Shown here: piece after piece, positions 1 through 10,890 of the stretch | Numbering within the stretch: position 1 is the first letter of the stretch | How the letters are laid out: each line of letters opens with the position of its first letter | Assembly (NCBI GenBank): GCA_024449915.1 | Contig: JAMZAV010003229.1 | Location: 1-64,000, forward strand | Direction: 5' to 3' | DNA: 64,000 bases | Origin: Sweltsa coloradensis | Lineage: Eukaryota; Arthropoda; Insecta; Plecoptera; Chloroperlidae | The notes under the pieces: generated by a model | The model's input: the letters and a program-made list of their open reading frames with translations, nothing else | The model's database searches: none | What the model was told of the DNA's origin: nothing | Position numbers and translations under genes: made by a program

Positions 1-10
1 ACGACAAGTA

Positions 11-375
11 TTTGGTGATTTAGTGGTTCAAAACGAGTGTATGTTACTTTTTCTTCAATATTCCAAATAATTCGATAAATTGTTGTATGCATTTTAATTC
101 ACCATCAGTGTTTTATTACGTTATATTACATTGAATAACACTTCATCGTCACCGTCATTGTTATCAAACATTTGACACAACTCTGCCACTCACTCACTCA
201 CTCACTCACTCACTATTTCGACATAGATTATTACATAATCTTATCACCAAAGCTAAAAACTACATGCGTTTAATTTACATGTGTTTACATAGCTTAATTT
301 CTGGTGTTTTTTTGTGATTCAAAATCGAGGGTATGATAGTTTTTCTTCAATAATCCAAATAATTCGATAAAAGTT
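11..375. repeat. Diverged direct repeat in otherwise featureless sequence
   Basis: Two similar stretches, about 11-90 and 308-375, share the words TTTTTCTTCAAT and CAAATAATTCGATAAA and lie about 290 bp apart in the same orientation. Nothing else is recognised in positions 1-430. Confidence 0.5.
187..214. repeat. (CACT)n microsatellite
   Basis: Seven uninterrupted CACT tetranucleotides. Confidence 0.95.
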
Positions 376-429
376 ACAAAACAACGAAATTGCGAGTTTT
401 TAAATTTCTTATGTAGCCAATTACCATTA

Positions 430-1010
430 TCTTGACGGGCCATCTCTGTGGAATGTCAATAGTCGTTCATCCTGTCCAGTAGCCGAGCCGCATGGTGGGG
501 GAAGAGCGCGGCGGAGAAGTTTACCTGCCTCGGCGCAACCTTCCCTTGACATTATCGTGGCTGATAAAAACACAAATGACAAAACACCTCTCATAAGCCT
601 TAACACTCCGCCTCTAACACACCCTCCAAAACACAAAGACAACATAAACAACAATATAAAAAAAACAAAATTTATTAGAATTCTACATCAAAATATTCAA
701 GGCCTTACACTTACAAAAAGTAGGGACTTAAATATCATTTTAGAAGAGCACAGTACGAAAAATGAAACTGTTGATGTGCTATGTATATCAGAGCACTGGA
801 AAACAAGTGAAAGTATAAACAGTATTGTGATTGATTACTACAAACTAGTTTCCAAGTTTTGCAGAAATTCTCATATACATGGAGGGGTTGCAATCTTTGT
901 GAACAACACACTGTTTGAGCTTGTAACTCAGAAGCCAACAATTACTATGTTGTGATTTAAATTTTGAATGTGCTTGCATTGAATTGAATTAAAGTACAAA
1001 TAAACAAACA
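430..1010 (+). pseudogene. LINE-A, 5' part: 5' UTR and start of APE endonuclease
   Basis: A GC-rich leader (about 430-556) precedes an open frame at 557-955. The product begins the apurinic-like endonuclease of a non-LTR retrotransposon. Visible marks are RILHQNIQGL (the first endonuclease strand with its Asn), VDVLCISEHW (the motif carrying the catalytic Glu) and HGGVAIFVNN. After a frame change the similarity continues as DLNFECACIELN to about 1010, where a 1.6-kb insertion interrupts it; the endonuclease resumes near 2592. The family is CR1/Jockey-like by general pattern. No intact ORF remains, so the copy is dead. Confidence 0.8.
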
Positions 1011-1039
1011 CTAGCGGTATCAAATATCCAACCAAATAC

Positions 1040-1500
1040 AAAAATTTGTAAAAAAAAAAAAAAAACGGCAGCCAAGCTCTCCTTCAAAAGTCTTCTGCTG
1101 TAAATGCTGTGAGATATAGAAGTTGAGCCAAGCTTTTTATTCTTTCTCCCTAGTTTCGCTTTGAAAATAAGTAAGATCATTTCGCCTGTTGCAGCAGGCC
1201 AACGATTTTTTGTTTGGGTTAAAAAGTAAAATTTTTTAACCCACAAAAAAAATTCTTGGCCATGAACCAATTCAATGGACCATACTTTTTTATGAAATTC
1301 GAGTTAAAATTTTACATTTTTACCATTAAATCGTTGCTTGGCGTCGTCAACAGCGCAAATGATTTAAACTATGCTTCCAAACGAACTATGGTGTTTTAAG
1401 ATTAAAAGCTTGGCTTAACTTCTATATTACTGCTTCACGAGTCCGAAGACTTTTGAAGAGACTGGCGCTGATGTTTTTATTTTTTTTTTTCAAATTTTTT
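1040..1500. mobile_element. Fold-back MITE, ACAAAAACTTGTA family (old copy)
   Basis: The left arm (about 1040-1145) is the inverse of the right arm (about 1400-1500). Paired blocks include AGACTTTTGAAG with CTTCAAAAGTCT and GCCAAGCTTTT with AAAAGCTTGGC. Terminal and subterminal words resemble those of the fold-backs at 22227-22601 and 37295-38098. Confidence 0.7.
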
Positions 1501-2285
1501 TATTGTTGGATATTACAGTCTTTTGTGTTCCCAATTCCTTAGGTGTTGAATATTGACTTTGAACGATTAAATTGTTAAGTTCAAGTTGAATTTTTGACAT
1601 TTTGAGCTCAGGTCCCCCCAAGTTACCCCTTGGTTTTAAGCACTAGAATTGTTCAAGGTTTTGGTTTAATTTCAAGCTTGTACAAATTACCACGTCTATA
1701 AGTTACGCGTTGTTTTTGATTTGATTTCCCGGTCCGATAGGCGGTATGTTATATGAGGTACATCAAGTGTTGCCCAAGTTTCAAGTTCTAAGCATGTACC
1801 GTTTTTCATGTAAGGTAATTCAAAGACGTAGGAATCTACTCTTTGATAATTTTGATTTTCTACGTACCGTTACCATTTTGCTTTCCATTTCAAGTGTAAA
1901 ATAGAGAAAAATGTATTTCACGTTTAAATCATCTCAGTTGTAGCGTTTTCTTTGAATGATTCATTTCTTAAAGTTCAGATATGTTTTTTTGTCATTTTTG
2001 GGCCCATGGCCATCCTTAAATTTAGCCCATTGTGTTTTGGACGCAAGATATTTATAATGGTAAATAGCATGTTTAATTTTAAGTTTGTAGAAATTACCAC
2101 GCCTTAATAATTAGGCGTTTTGATTATCATCCAAATTTTGATTTTCTCCGGTCCCTGTTACCCGATTTTGGTTTTGAAAGCAAAAGTCACTGCGTCTGAA
2201 GTACATCTAAGTGTGGTCCGAGTTTCATAGTTGTAAGATTTACCGTTTTCTCTGTAGGCTAAATTAATCTCCGCAGAGAACTAAC

Positions 2286-2330
2286 CAGCCACCCACCCAC
2301 CCACCCACCCAGCCACCAGCCAGCCGAAAG
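2286..2330. repeat. CCAC-rich microsatellite
   Basis: Runs of CCAC and CCAG tetranucleotides. Confidence 0.85.
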
Positions 2331-2591
2331 GAATTTGACGATGTTGAGAGCCTTTTTTAACACAGAACGAGTTATCGGATAGGGTTGATTTTTTTTTGTA
2401 TGTCATGGACCACATACCAGGTCATATACCGAGTTTTAATATTGTAACTCTTTCGGGGCGGCGTGTGCAGATAGCTGAAAACCCCCCAACTCTGGTAGCT
2501 GTATACAGGGCTGGAGTTCGTGTCGCCTAAGCAGTCGCATGCGCTTGTCTGCCGGGCGACGACGGTCGCCCTTGATCATAATCGTCGTAAT

Positions 2592-3447
2592 TTAAAGATC
2601 CACAAAATGGCAACATTAAAACCTTTCTAGAAAAAATTGAAATAATTATCTCTAAACTATTAAAATCAAATAAACATTTAGTAGTTTTGGGTGACTTTAA
2701 TGTAAACGTCTCTCCAAATAGTAAAGACCCGAATAAAGATCAACTAACTAATCTCCTTAGCTCATTTAACCTTATACTCACCGTAAATGAACCAACTAGT
2801 TGACCAAAGGAGGCAAACTTCATCCATTATTGACAACATAGCAACAAATACTACACTTCCTTTCAAGACACAGGTACTCAACCTTGGTATTGCCGACCAT
2901 TATGCTCAAGAAATCAAAATTCAATGAAACAATTTTATTCACCTAATATAACCAAAAACAATTCAATTATTGAATGACACTACATTAGATAATCTTATCG
3001 AAAGACTTGAAGAAGAAATGTGGGATGATGTATCACAAGCTAAATTGGCTGATGATAAATGCAATACATTTATACAGAAGCTGCAGTTATATATCAGTGA
3101 AAATTGTCCATTTAAAACTATAAAAAATAAACCATTCTACAAAAAGCAAAACTGGATATCGAAGGGTATAAAAATCCCGAGTTCAAATAAGAGAAGTCTT
3201 CTTTATATAAAAACTCATTTCCAAAACGAGACGTTTCTTCAAACTTACGTTAAATCATATTTAAAAATCTATAAATAAGTTTTAAAAACAGCAAAAAGTA
3301 ATCAAATTAATGACAGTATATCTCAAGCTGGCAATAAGTCAAAGTGTATCTGGAAAATTATAAATTCAGAGAAAAATAACAAACCTATTAAGCCCCATGA
3401 AAATATTAATCTACTCAATAGTAACAACGATTTAATAATAAGTAATT
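2592..3447 (+). pseudogene. LINE-A, endonuclease 3' part and linker
   Basis: Continues the element started at 430. KHLVVLGDFNVNVSP matches the GDFN motif of APE-type endonucleases, and the SSIIDNIATN and GIADHY segments match the last two conserved motifs (the SDH-type His is read as ADH). A frameshift lies near 2805. The open stretch 2970-3278 is the endonuclease-RT linker. It then breaks at a short inserted retroposon tail (3448-3581). Confidence 0.8.
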
Positions 3448-3581
3448 AGTAATTAGTAATAATTAGTGTCTGAATCTATGTAATTAGATTTATTTTGTTG
3501 TCCTCCTTTGTAAATCAGTTTTTATAACTGAATAGGATAGACGTTAAATAAATAAATAAATATAAATAAATAAAATAAACG
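3448..3581 (+). mobile_element. 5'-truncated LINE/SINE tail inserted in LINE-A
   Basis: LINE-A reads NNDLIIS before this segment and DSKMVAKIL after it, so about 134 bp are inserted. The insert ends in a (TAAA)n-rich tail preceded by a hairpin-like AAATCAGTTTTTATAACTGA. A very similar 3' end occurs, inverted, in the SINE at 55022-55490, so the two probably used the same retrotransposition machinery. Confidence 0.7.
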
Positions 3582-5935
3582 ACTCTAAAATGGTAGCAAA
3601 AATCCTTAATAGCTATTTTGCTAATGAAGCCTCTGACTTAACAAATAACTTAGCAAATCAAGGAAATAATCCAAATCTTACTTTCATTGATTACTTGCAT
3701 AAGACACAAGAGCCCAGTAAAATCTATATATGTTTATAAGACTGATATTAATGAAATAAAAAATATTGTTGGTAAGTTAAAATCATCTTATTCTGCAGGA
3801 GTAGATGGCATATCCATTATTGTTTTAAAGAAATGTATCCATATGTTAGCTGCACCTCTATGTGACATTTTCAATACCAGTCTAAAAGATGGGGTCTTTC
3901 AACAAGCACTAAAAATATCAAAAATAATTCCCATACATATAAAAGAAGGTAAACTCCTTGCAAGTAATTATCGACCAGTATCTAATCTACCAGCTGTCCA
4001 AAAATATTGGAAAGAATTATTTAGCTATTTTGCTAATGAAGCCTCTGACTTAACAAATAACTTAGCAAATCAAGGAAATAATCCAAATCTTACTTTCATT
4101 GATTACTTGCATAAGACACAAGAGCCAAGTAAAATCTATATATATTTTTATGAGACTGATATAAATGAAATAAAAAATATTGTTGGTAAGTTAAAATCAT
4201 CTTATTCTGCAGGAGTAGATGGCATATCCATTATTGTTTTAAAGAAATGTATCCATATGTTAGCTGCACCTCTATGTGACATTTTCAATACCAGTCTAAA
4301 AGATGGAGTCTTTCAACAAGCACTAAAAATATCCAAAATAATTCCCATCCATATAAAAGAAAGTAAACTCCTTGCAAGTAATTATCGACCAGTATCTAAT
4401 CTACCAGCTGTCCAAAAATATTGGAAAGAATTATTTATAACATATTGATAAGCTTTTTAGAAAAGCACAACATTCTACAGAAAGACAAAATGGATTCAGA
4501 AAGGGAAAATCTACTAGTGATACAATTAGAAGATTTCTATTAAACGTAACTAGTGAAATGGATTAAAATATTGATACTTTGGGTATATTATGTGATCTCA
4601 CCAAAGCTTTTGACTGTGGTGATCACAATATACTCCTCACTAAATTAGAACATTATGGAGTACGTGGTGATGCTCTAAAATTATTAAAATCATACCTAAC
4701 AAACAGAGTTCAAAATGTAGAAATAAAGCAATAAAAATAGTAAAATTTCACATACCATTTCGGACTCTGAGAAAAGTATATGTGGTGTACCACAAGGGTC
4801 AATTCTTGGCCCTTTATTTTTCATTGTCTTTATTAATGATCTAACTGAAAGTATAGAAGATGCTGAACTTTTTGCTGACGATTTTTCCACAGTCAGGCTG
4901 ATAAAAGCAAAGCTCTTTGGGATAAATCAGAAGAAAGACTAAGTGATTCAAATGGGTGGTTTACAGCTAACAAGCTTAATTTAAACTAAAAAAAAAAAAA
5001 CGATATCCAATTCCACTCAATTCAGAAGATTAAATATTTAAATAAAATACCATACCTAACTAATTTTTCAGATAATTCAAATATTACACAAGTTTCATCA
5101 AATGTATTTCTTGGCTTAACAATAGACCAACATCTAACATGGCACGATCATATCAATACATTAATACCAAAACTTAATTCGTCTTGTTATGCTATATGGA
5201 CCATCAGGCAGATAAGTAACATCACCACAGCCAAAATATGCTACTATTCATTATTTGAGTCATATATTATAAGCTACGGAATTGAATTTTGGGGTATATC
5301 GACCCACATTAATAAAGTTTTTATTATACAAAAAAAGCAAATAGAGCAATTTGTTCCCTTGGTCCCACAGAACACTGTTAACCTTTTTTTATACGCCACA
5401 AAATACTTACCATTTCATGATTATACATTTTTAAATCAATATTAGTAATTTAAAAAAATATACACACCTACTCAGTAAATGCAAATGTCCATTATCATGA
5501 CACACGTAAAAAAATCACCTACAGCTAAACTCATATCACACAAAACTTGGACAAGTAAACTCGGACTACTTACATAAATCTCTTTATAACCATCTTCCAG
5601 AATCCATCAAAAACATTTCAAGCTATGACTGTTTCAAACATAAATTAAAACAAATTTTAATTCTAAAAGCCTACTATTATCTTATTGATTACTTTAATGA
5701 TACACTCACAGAAATTCCTGTTATCACTTGATGTTATTGATTGGCTATAGCCTAATATAATGAAACGAACCTTATTTTATTACTTTTCAATAATTATTAT
5801 TATTTACAATGTATTATATATTATGACAATTCCTCATTATATTAGTATTAGTAACATTTATTTGTATTTAGCTAAAGGACACATACACTAAAAATTGTGT
5901 TGTTGTTATGTACAATTTGTCCTAAAAAAAGCCTC
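3582..5935 (+). pseudogene. LINE-A reverse transcriptase and 3' end
   Basis: The RT domain is degraded. [17 protein letters not shown] (first catalytic Asp region), GVPQGSILGPLFF and LFADDF (the FADD catalytic box) follow in order between about 3950 and 4890, with stops and frameshifts between them. The C-terminal region runs to about 5730, followed by a 3' UTR to about 5935. A 411-bp segment of the RT N-terminal part is duplicated (see 3610-4436). The copy cannot encode a working enzyme. Confidence 0.85.
3610..4436 (+). repeat. 411-bp tandem duplication within LINE-A RT
   Basis: Positions 3610-4020 and 4021-4434 are near-identical direct copies. Both encode the block from YFANEASDL through DINEIKNIVGKLKSS and DGISIIVLKKC to YRPVSNL. 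Because 411 is divisible by three, the frame stays open across both copies (3687-4448). Confidence 0.95.
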
Positions 5936-6612
5936 TCTCTCGATGTTCGCAAATCATCGCTCGGCTATCGACAGTGTGCGCGACGCGTAGGCTACCGCTC
6001 TCGTCTTCCCATTTTCCTACTTCTGGATGAGGACACTACCAAGACCATAGGAGGAATAGGCATCTGAGGAAACAATCGTGGGTTTGGCAGGATCGTACAG
6101 GGCTAGGGAAGGTGCCTGGGTAAGAAGAGTTTTGATCTTCTCGAATTCTTGTTTTTGAGGTATTCCCCACGTCCAACAATTTTTTGTTGAAAGGAGGGAG
6201 CTAATTGGCTCAAGGATTTCCGCTTTCTAGGGATATATTTTCCTAGGAAGTTTACTATGCCCAAGAAGCTTTGCGCCTGTTTGACGTTAGTTGGTGGATC
6301 CACCAGGTTTACGATCGCCGCTATCTTCCGATCGTCGGCTCTAATACCATGAGCATCGATTGTGTGTCCTAGAAAGTCTACAGAGTCTACTGAATACTCC
6401 GTTTTCTGTTCATTCAGGGTTATTCATGTTAAGTTTAGCCTTTCTTACACTGCCCGTAGACGATTGTCATGTTCAAACTGGTCTTTACCCCAGACAATCA
6501 AGTCATCCATGTGCACCAGGACTCCTTTAAGTCCATGCAGTATTTGACTCATTCTTTTCTGAAAGTACTCCGGCGCTGAGGCGATACCAAAAGGCAAGCG
6601 CTTGAACCTAGC
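5936..6612 (-). pseudogene. Ty3/gypsy-type pol fragment (RT to RNase H)
   Basis: Read on the minus strand, RLPFGIASAPEYFQKRM and LVHMDDLIVWG (RT, with MDD in place of the usual YxDD) are followed by VDFLGHTIDAHGI, the linker DPPTNVKQAQSFLGIVNFLG, and RNase H motifs LALYDPAKPTIVSSDA and VAYASRTLSIAER. Stops and frame changes break it. No LTRs are present. It abuts LINE-B sharply near 6612, so it is a truncated relic. Confidence 0.9.
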
Positions 6613-7750
6613 ATAGTTGATGATCTTACCAAAGCCTTTGATTCAATTGATCACAGGACGTTTCTGTCAAAAATGGAGTACTATGGGATCAGAGGTATTG
6701 CTCAAAGTTGTCTTTCATCATACCCATCTGGACGCTCACAAGTAGTGGCTATCCGCACTGTTGACAATAATTTAACAAAAACAGTTCTCTCAAATCCTCA
6801 AAAAATAGTTAAAGGAGTCCCTCAAGGCTCGATATTAGGTCCCTTAGCTTTCCTCATTCATGTTGATGACCTGCAGCTACACCTAACCGGTGGACTTCTT
6901 ATAGAGTATGCAGATGACTTCAGTCATCTGCTAACTGCCTCCAAACACACTATATCTAGCTTTCCAATGATATAAAATCAAAATGCTGTGCAAATGTCTC
7001 AGTACAGCCAGCAAAACATTTTTTCATTATCTCTTCCCAAAACAGTATACATGAATTTTCATACTCCCCAAAATATACCCCTGTCAAGCCCTCTTATCCA
7101 AATTGGGAGTTACCACATTATTCGCTCTTATTCATTTAAACTTTTAGGATTAATCCTAACAGAGACTTTGGATTGGTCGGGTCAAACAAACATTGTTTCA
7201 TCTAAAATTCTTAGTGGGTGTTATATACTCAGGAAACTTAAAACTATAGTCCAACCTCATATTTTGATTATTACATACTTTGCATTTATCCACTCCTTCT
7301 TTTCATATGGAACACTTCTCTGGGGTGCATCGCCTCATGCAAAAAGAGTCTTCATCCTCCAGAAAAGAGCAATCAGGATAATAGCGGGAGCTTCTAGAAA
7401 GCGATCTTGTCGGGAACTCTTTCGACAATTAGAAATCCCAACACTAGCATGTGTCCTGATTCAGTCAGCATCTCTTTTTGTTTGCCTTAATACCCACATC
7501 TTCCAGCAAAACACTACTGTTCATGATCACTTTACACGTTCCAGCAATTTAGTTCACACTTCCTCTCATAATCTTTCCCTTTTCTCTAAAGGTCCATACT
7601 ACTTAGCATCAATTATTTATAATAACCTTCCGAATAAAATTCGCTTATGCCCATCTGACAATTCTTTCAAATCTAATCTTAAGTCCTTCCTGCTTAAAAA
7701 CAGTTATTACTCACTTCATGAGCTTCTATCTGACGGCTCTCCCAAATAAA
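6613..7750 (+). pseudogene. LINE-B, RT palm to C terminus
   Basis: Begins abruptly at DDLTKAFDSIDH (catalytic Asp region), then GVPQGSILGPLAF and EYADDF (YADD box) in 6673-6975. After a frame break, 6988-7749 encodes the RT thumb and C-terminal region in one open frame, including SFKLLGLILTETLDW, LWGASPHAKRVFILQKRAIRII and the usual terminal NNLPNKIRL/SFKSNLKSFLL motifs. It is 5'-truncated, lacking endonuclease and RT fingers. A CR1/Jockey-group affinity is inferred from motif style. Confidence 0.9.
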
Positions 7751-7936
7751 TTACCTTGTTGATTGTCATTAATATCAATATTTACAATGTAGTAATTATT
7801 ATTGTGTGCATCATTGTAAATGTAGGCCTAATTGCATTTTTTTTATTTTTCATATTGTATAATTACATTTATTTATGTATTATCTATAACATTTGTTAAC
7901 CGTTATTTTATTAAAATTTTATTTTATTTTATTTTC
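7751..7936 (+). other. LINE-B 3' UTR with ATTTT-rich end
   Basis: Non-coding AT-rich sequence after the LINE-B stop, ending in TTTTATTTTATTTTATTTTC against the 3' end of the next element. Confidence 0.5.
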
Positions 7937-7995
7937 ACGAGTGAGCGCAGCGAACGGAGTGATCTCCATTCAACTTAAACGGCATTTATTTTGTC

Positions 7996-8060
7996 TGCGT
8001 GCGTGTGCGTGTGCGTGTGCGTGTGCGTGTGCGTGTGCGTGTGCGTGTGCGTGTGCGTGT

Positions 8061-8106
<46 letters not shown>
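7996..8106. repeat. GTGTGC hexamer and GT dinucleotide microsatellite
   Basis: About ten GTGTGC-type units (to about 8060) followed by about 20 GT units. It sits at the microsatellite position of Helentron-like copy a. Apparent ORFs across it (Cys-Ala or His-Thr repeats) are artefacts. Confidence 0.95.
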
Positions 8107-8109
<3 letters not shown>

Positions 8110-8548
8110 CCGAAAATCAGCCGAATTGCCGAACCTATTGTGCTGAAATTTTAAACAGACATCTGGTACGAGTTTATTGAGAACTGCTAACAAAATCAGG
8201 TAGATCCATTGCGATTTAAACCTACAAGAAATAATAAATTGAAAAATAGGCGTCCAATGTTTAGAATTTATTTTAACGCCAATGGTTTAGATTTTGAAAA
8301 TATATTTTTTGTTTGTTATTTACCTGGCTGTGAAATGCCGTGCCCAAGCAAGGTCTATCAAATGTTGAACGTCAAGGTACTCCCAAATTCCGCTCGTAGA
8401 TTGAGTAAATCTTGCAATATTTACACGTATTTCGTACTGGCTATGTTTTCCTTGGTATTGTCACAGATGATGGACTACACTGCGTTATGCATTTCAAAAC
8501 ATGTTTAATAATTTTTTAAATACAATCTAGATATGACAAAATCTTTCC

Positions 8549-8612
8549 CGGCCAGAGGATTGAACCCATTTCTCCCACATTTCGGCTACAAGGGCGCTTT
8601 AGCCAACTAGAC
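8549..8612 (-). repeat. tRNA-like block in element a
   Basis: On the minus strand, an A-box-like TAGTTGGCTAAAGCGC is followed about 35 nt later by a B-box-like GGGTTCAATCC. The stems are imperfect, so this is a tRNA-derived element module rather than a tRNA gene. Confidence 0.6.
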
Positions 8613-8885
8613 TCGGGAAACGCCAAAGTCGTTGTCAGACGAGTGAGCGAGTCATGTGTTGAGTACCCGGGAACATTTGCATTGAAGTTTGATAATTATT
8701 TTCGTATAAATAATTTTTTTTTAGTTTAGTTGGTATACGGGCGCGTCAACTGTAAGGCCATAATGCGCCTCTCTAGCCTATGATAGGCTAGAGAGGCCTA
8801 AGGTAGGGGGAAGAAAAGTAATGATATCGGGTACTCAACACATGGCTCACTTACTCGTTTAACAACGACTTTGGCGTTTACCTAG
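8611..8885. repeat. Fold-back hairpin of element a
   Basis: GGGAAACGCCAAAGTCGTTG at the left is inverted at the right (CAACGACTTTGGCGTTTACC), with further pairing of ACGAGTGAGCGAG and the GGGTACTCAACACATG-type blocks. Confidence 0.85.
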
Positions 8886-9072
8886 TTAGACGATCCCACT
8901 CAAACTAATAATATGAGGTTTGCCAAAAATCAGGAACAGCTAATCAGGGAATATAATGAAAAACTTTCGCGGAAGAAACCGCCGAACGCGAATCTTTATT
9001 CTTGTGTTCAATCTTCATTTTTGTGTTCAAATCTTGATAACAGTTTAGTCCAAAAAATCTTGACTCTAATAT

Positions 9073-9355
9073 ACTAGGGAAACGCCAAAGTCGTTGTTAA
9101 ACGAGTGAGTGAGCCATGTGTTGAGTACCCAAATATATTTCTTTTCTTCCCCCTACCTTAGGCCTACCTAGCCTATCATAGGCTAGAGAGGCGCATTATG
9201 ACCTTACAGTTGACGCGCCCGTCCCCGTATACCAACTAAACTTTAAAAAATTATTATTTATTCGAATATAATTATCAAACTTAAATGCAAATGTTCCCGG
9301 GGACTCACCACATGACTCGCTCACTCGTCTAACTACGACTTTGGCGTTTCCCTAG
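9073..9355. repeat. Fold-back hairpin of element b
   Basis: CTAGGGAAACGCCAAAGTCG pairs with CGACTTTGGCGTTTCCCTAG, with an interior that also pairs imperfectly. Confidence 0.9.
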
Positions 9356-9423
9356 TCTAGTTGGCTAAGGCGCCCTTGTAGCCGAAATGTGAAAGAAGTG
9401 GGTTCAATCCCCTGGTCGGGAAA
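9354..9423 (+). repeat. tRNA-like block in element b
   Basis: A-box-like TAGTTGGCTAAGGCGC and B-box-like GGGTTCAATCCC in tRNA spacing directly after the hairpin. The acceptor stem does not close. Confidence 0.6.
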
Positions 9424-9741
9424 GATTTTGTAATTTCTTGATTGAATTTCAAAAATAATTAAACATGTTTTGAAATGCATATAACGCTGTGTAGTCCATC
9501 ATCTGTGGCAATAGGGCCTACTATGGTAAACATAGCCAGTACGAAATACGTGAAAATATTGCAAGGTTTACTCAATCTACGAGCGGAATTTGGGGGTACC
9601 TTGACGTGCAACATTCGACAGACCTTGCATGGGTACGGCATTTCACGGCCAGGCGAATAACAAACAAAAAATATCTTTTCAAAATCTAAAACATTGTCGT
9701 TAAAATAATTTCTAAACATTGGAAGTCTATTTTTCAGTTTA

Positions 9742-10442
9742 TTAAGCGAGCGAAGCGAGCGTTTCCATTTGACTCTGCCGGAAAAATTTGTCACTCGTTT
9801 TGTTTTTTTTTTTGTTTGTTTTTTTTTTTTTTTTGTTTGTATGTCTCGCCATAACGTTCGAACGGAGGCTCGGATCGAGTTGAAATTTTGACCATCCGCA
9901 AGCTTTGTTCTCGATTGAATGCCATTAGTTTTGTGGCAAAATCGTTCAAAAAGTTAAAAAGTTACATTAAAGTTAATCGAAAGTTTTTTTTTCAAACTAA
10001 CCGGCGACAAAATCTGAGATAGCCAAATCATTTAGAATGTCCGTCCGGTCACGAATATGTTAATTTTAGTTTAATCCGATAAGTAGTGTAGATGGAAATT
10101 ACATTATAACAAAAGTAACGTTGCCATGGCAACGAAAAGACGCGCGAAGTTTCTAATGCACTGCCACCTAGAAGTAATCAAAATACTTTCGAGGAAGCAG
10201 TCTATTATTTGTCACCAAAGAGTTTAAATATTTTTCCCAATGAGTCAAGGTCCTCTAGATGGCGGTGGATTTTATCCACAAAGTAAAGATTTACATACGG
10301 GTTTACCCAAATACCTTGGCAATAATAAATAATATCGGAAACATGGCCCTGTGGACAGCGAACGTCGCAAATTTTAAAATTTTAAAAAATGTGCATTGTG
10401 GGGCTGCTCGCTTATCAACGCGTCCAACTGAGCGTTTCCTAG
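9742..10442 (-). mobile_element. Helentron-like copy (GCTCGCTTA family) nested in element b
   Basis: On the minus strand it starts CTAGGAAACGCTCAG, contains CGCGTTGATAAGCGAGC subterminally, and ends CGCTTCGCTCGCTTAA. Left flank CAGTTTA joined to right flank TTATTTCTTG gives the same sequence as the uninterrupted element a, so nothing was duplicated or lost and the insertion was at a TT dinucleotide. A poly-T/TTTG tract occupies 9800-9840. Confidence 0.7.
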
Positions 10443-10566
10443 TTATTTCTTGTAGGTTTAAATCGCAATGAATCTTGCTGATTCTGTAAGCAGTTCTCAA
10501 TAAACTCGTACCGGATGTCTGTTTAAAATTTTAGCGCAATATGTTCAGCGATTCGGCTGATTTGCA

Positions 10567-10567
<1 letters not shown>

Positions 10568-10607
<40 letters not shown>

Positions 10608-10618
10608 CGCACGCACGC
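10568..10618. repeat. CA / CGCA microsatellite
   Basis: CA dinucleotides followed by CGCA-type units at the microsatellite position of element b. Confidence 0.9.
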
Positions 10619-10683
10619 AGAAAAACAATTAGGGCCGTTTAAGTCGAATAGAGATCACTCCGTTCGCTGCGCTCACTCGTTTA

Positions 10684-10890
10684 ATAATAACAATTTTCAA
10701 TGCCTTCCAGCTAACTTTTTCAAAGTTTTTTTTTAAGTAGGCCCTACGTGTATCACTATTAACTAAATGTCCATGTAAAATTGAAACGTAATAGATCCAC
10801 AGTCTTTAGAAGGAGTATGTCTAGGAGGAACTAACGGAAAGTGATTTTGAGCGTGTTTTAACATATTTTCGTCACCCATAAGGATTATTA
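10684..10890. other. Fragment of an interspersed subrepeat
   Basis: The words CCTTCCAGCTAACTTTTTCAA, split here as CCTTCCAGCTAAC and TTTTTCAA, and AATGTCCATGTAAAAT also occur at 33880-33960 and in the element at 54188-54968. No gene is seen. Confidence 0.4.

Larger units (their letters stand above)
1011..2591. mobile_element. Composite insertion splitting LINE-A
   Basis: The LINE-A endonuclease breaks near 1010 and continues near 2592 (KTFLEKIE), so this block is an insertion. It holds a fold-back element (1040-1500), two diverged tandem copies of a roughly 365-bp repeat (about 1555-1800 and 1930-2260), and a CCAC-rich microsatellite (2286-2330). The tandem-repeat plus microsatellite layout resembles the Helentron-like copies elsewhere in the window, but clear ACTAGG-type ends are not seen. 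No coding sequence is recognised. Confidence 0.5.
7937..8885 (-). mobile_element. Helentron-like non-autonomous element a (CTCGTTTA family)
   Basis: In its own 5'-3' direction (minus): fold-back hairpin (8885-8611), tRNA-like block (8612-8549), a body of about 400 bp, a core ending TTCGGCTGATTTTC, a GT/GTGTGC microsatellite, and a 3' end like CGCTCACTCGTG. The same order recurs in the copies to the right. A core followed by a microsatellite and a short 3' end that pairs with subterminal 5' sequence is what is known for Helentron-associated elements (HINE/DINE-1). No Rep/helicase ORF is present. Confidence 0.6.
9073..10683 (+). mobile_element. Helentron-like element b (CTCGTTTA family), with nested copy
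   Basis: Begins ACTAGGGAAACGCC. The order is hairpin (9073-9355), tRNA-like block (9354-9423), body, core (10443-10568), CA microsatellite (10570-10610) and a 3' end GCTCACTCGTTTA at 10683. It is the inverse-orientation relative of element a and is split by another family member at 9742-10442. Confidence 0.6.

Noticed and set aside
7975..8193. Open frames of Thr-His or Cys-Ala repeats
   Set aside because: They simply translate the GT/GTGTGC microsatellite; there is no gene.
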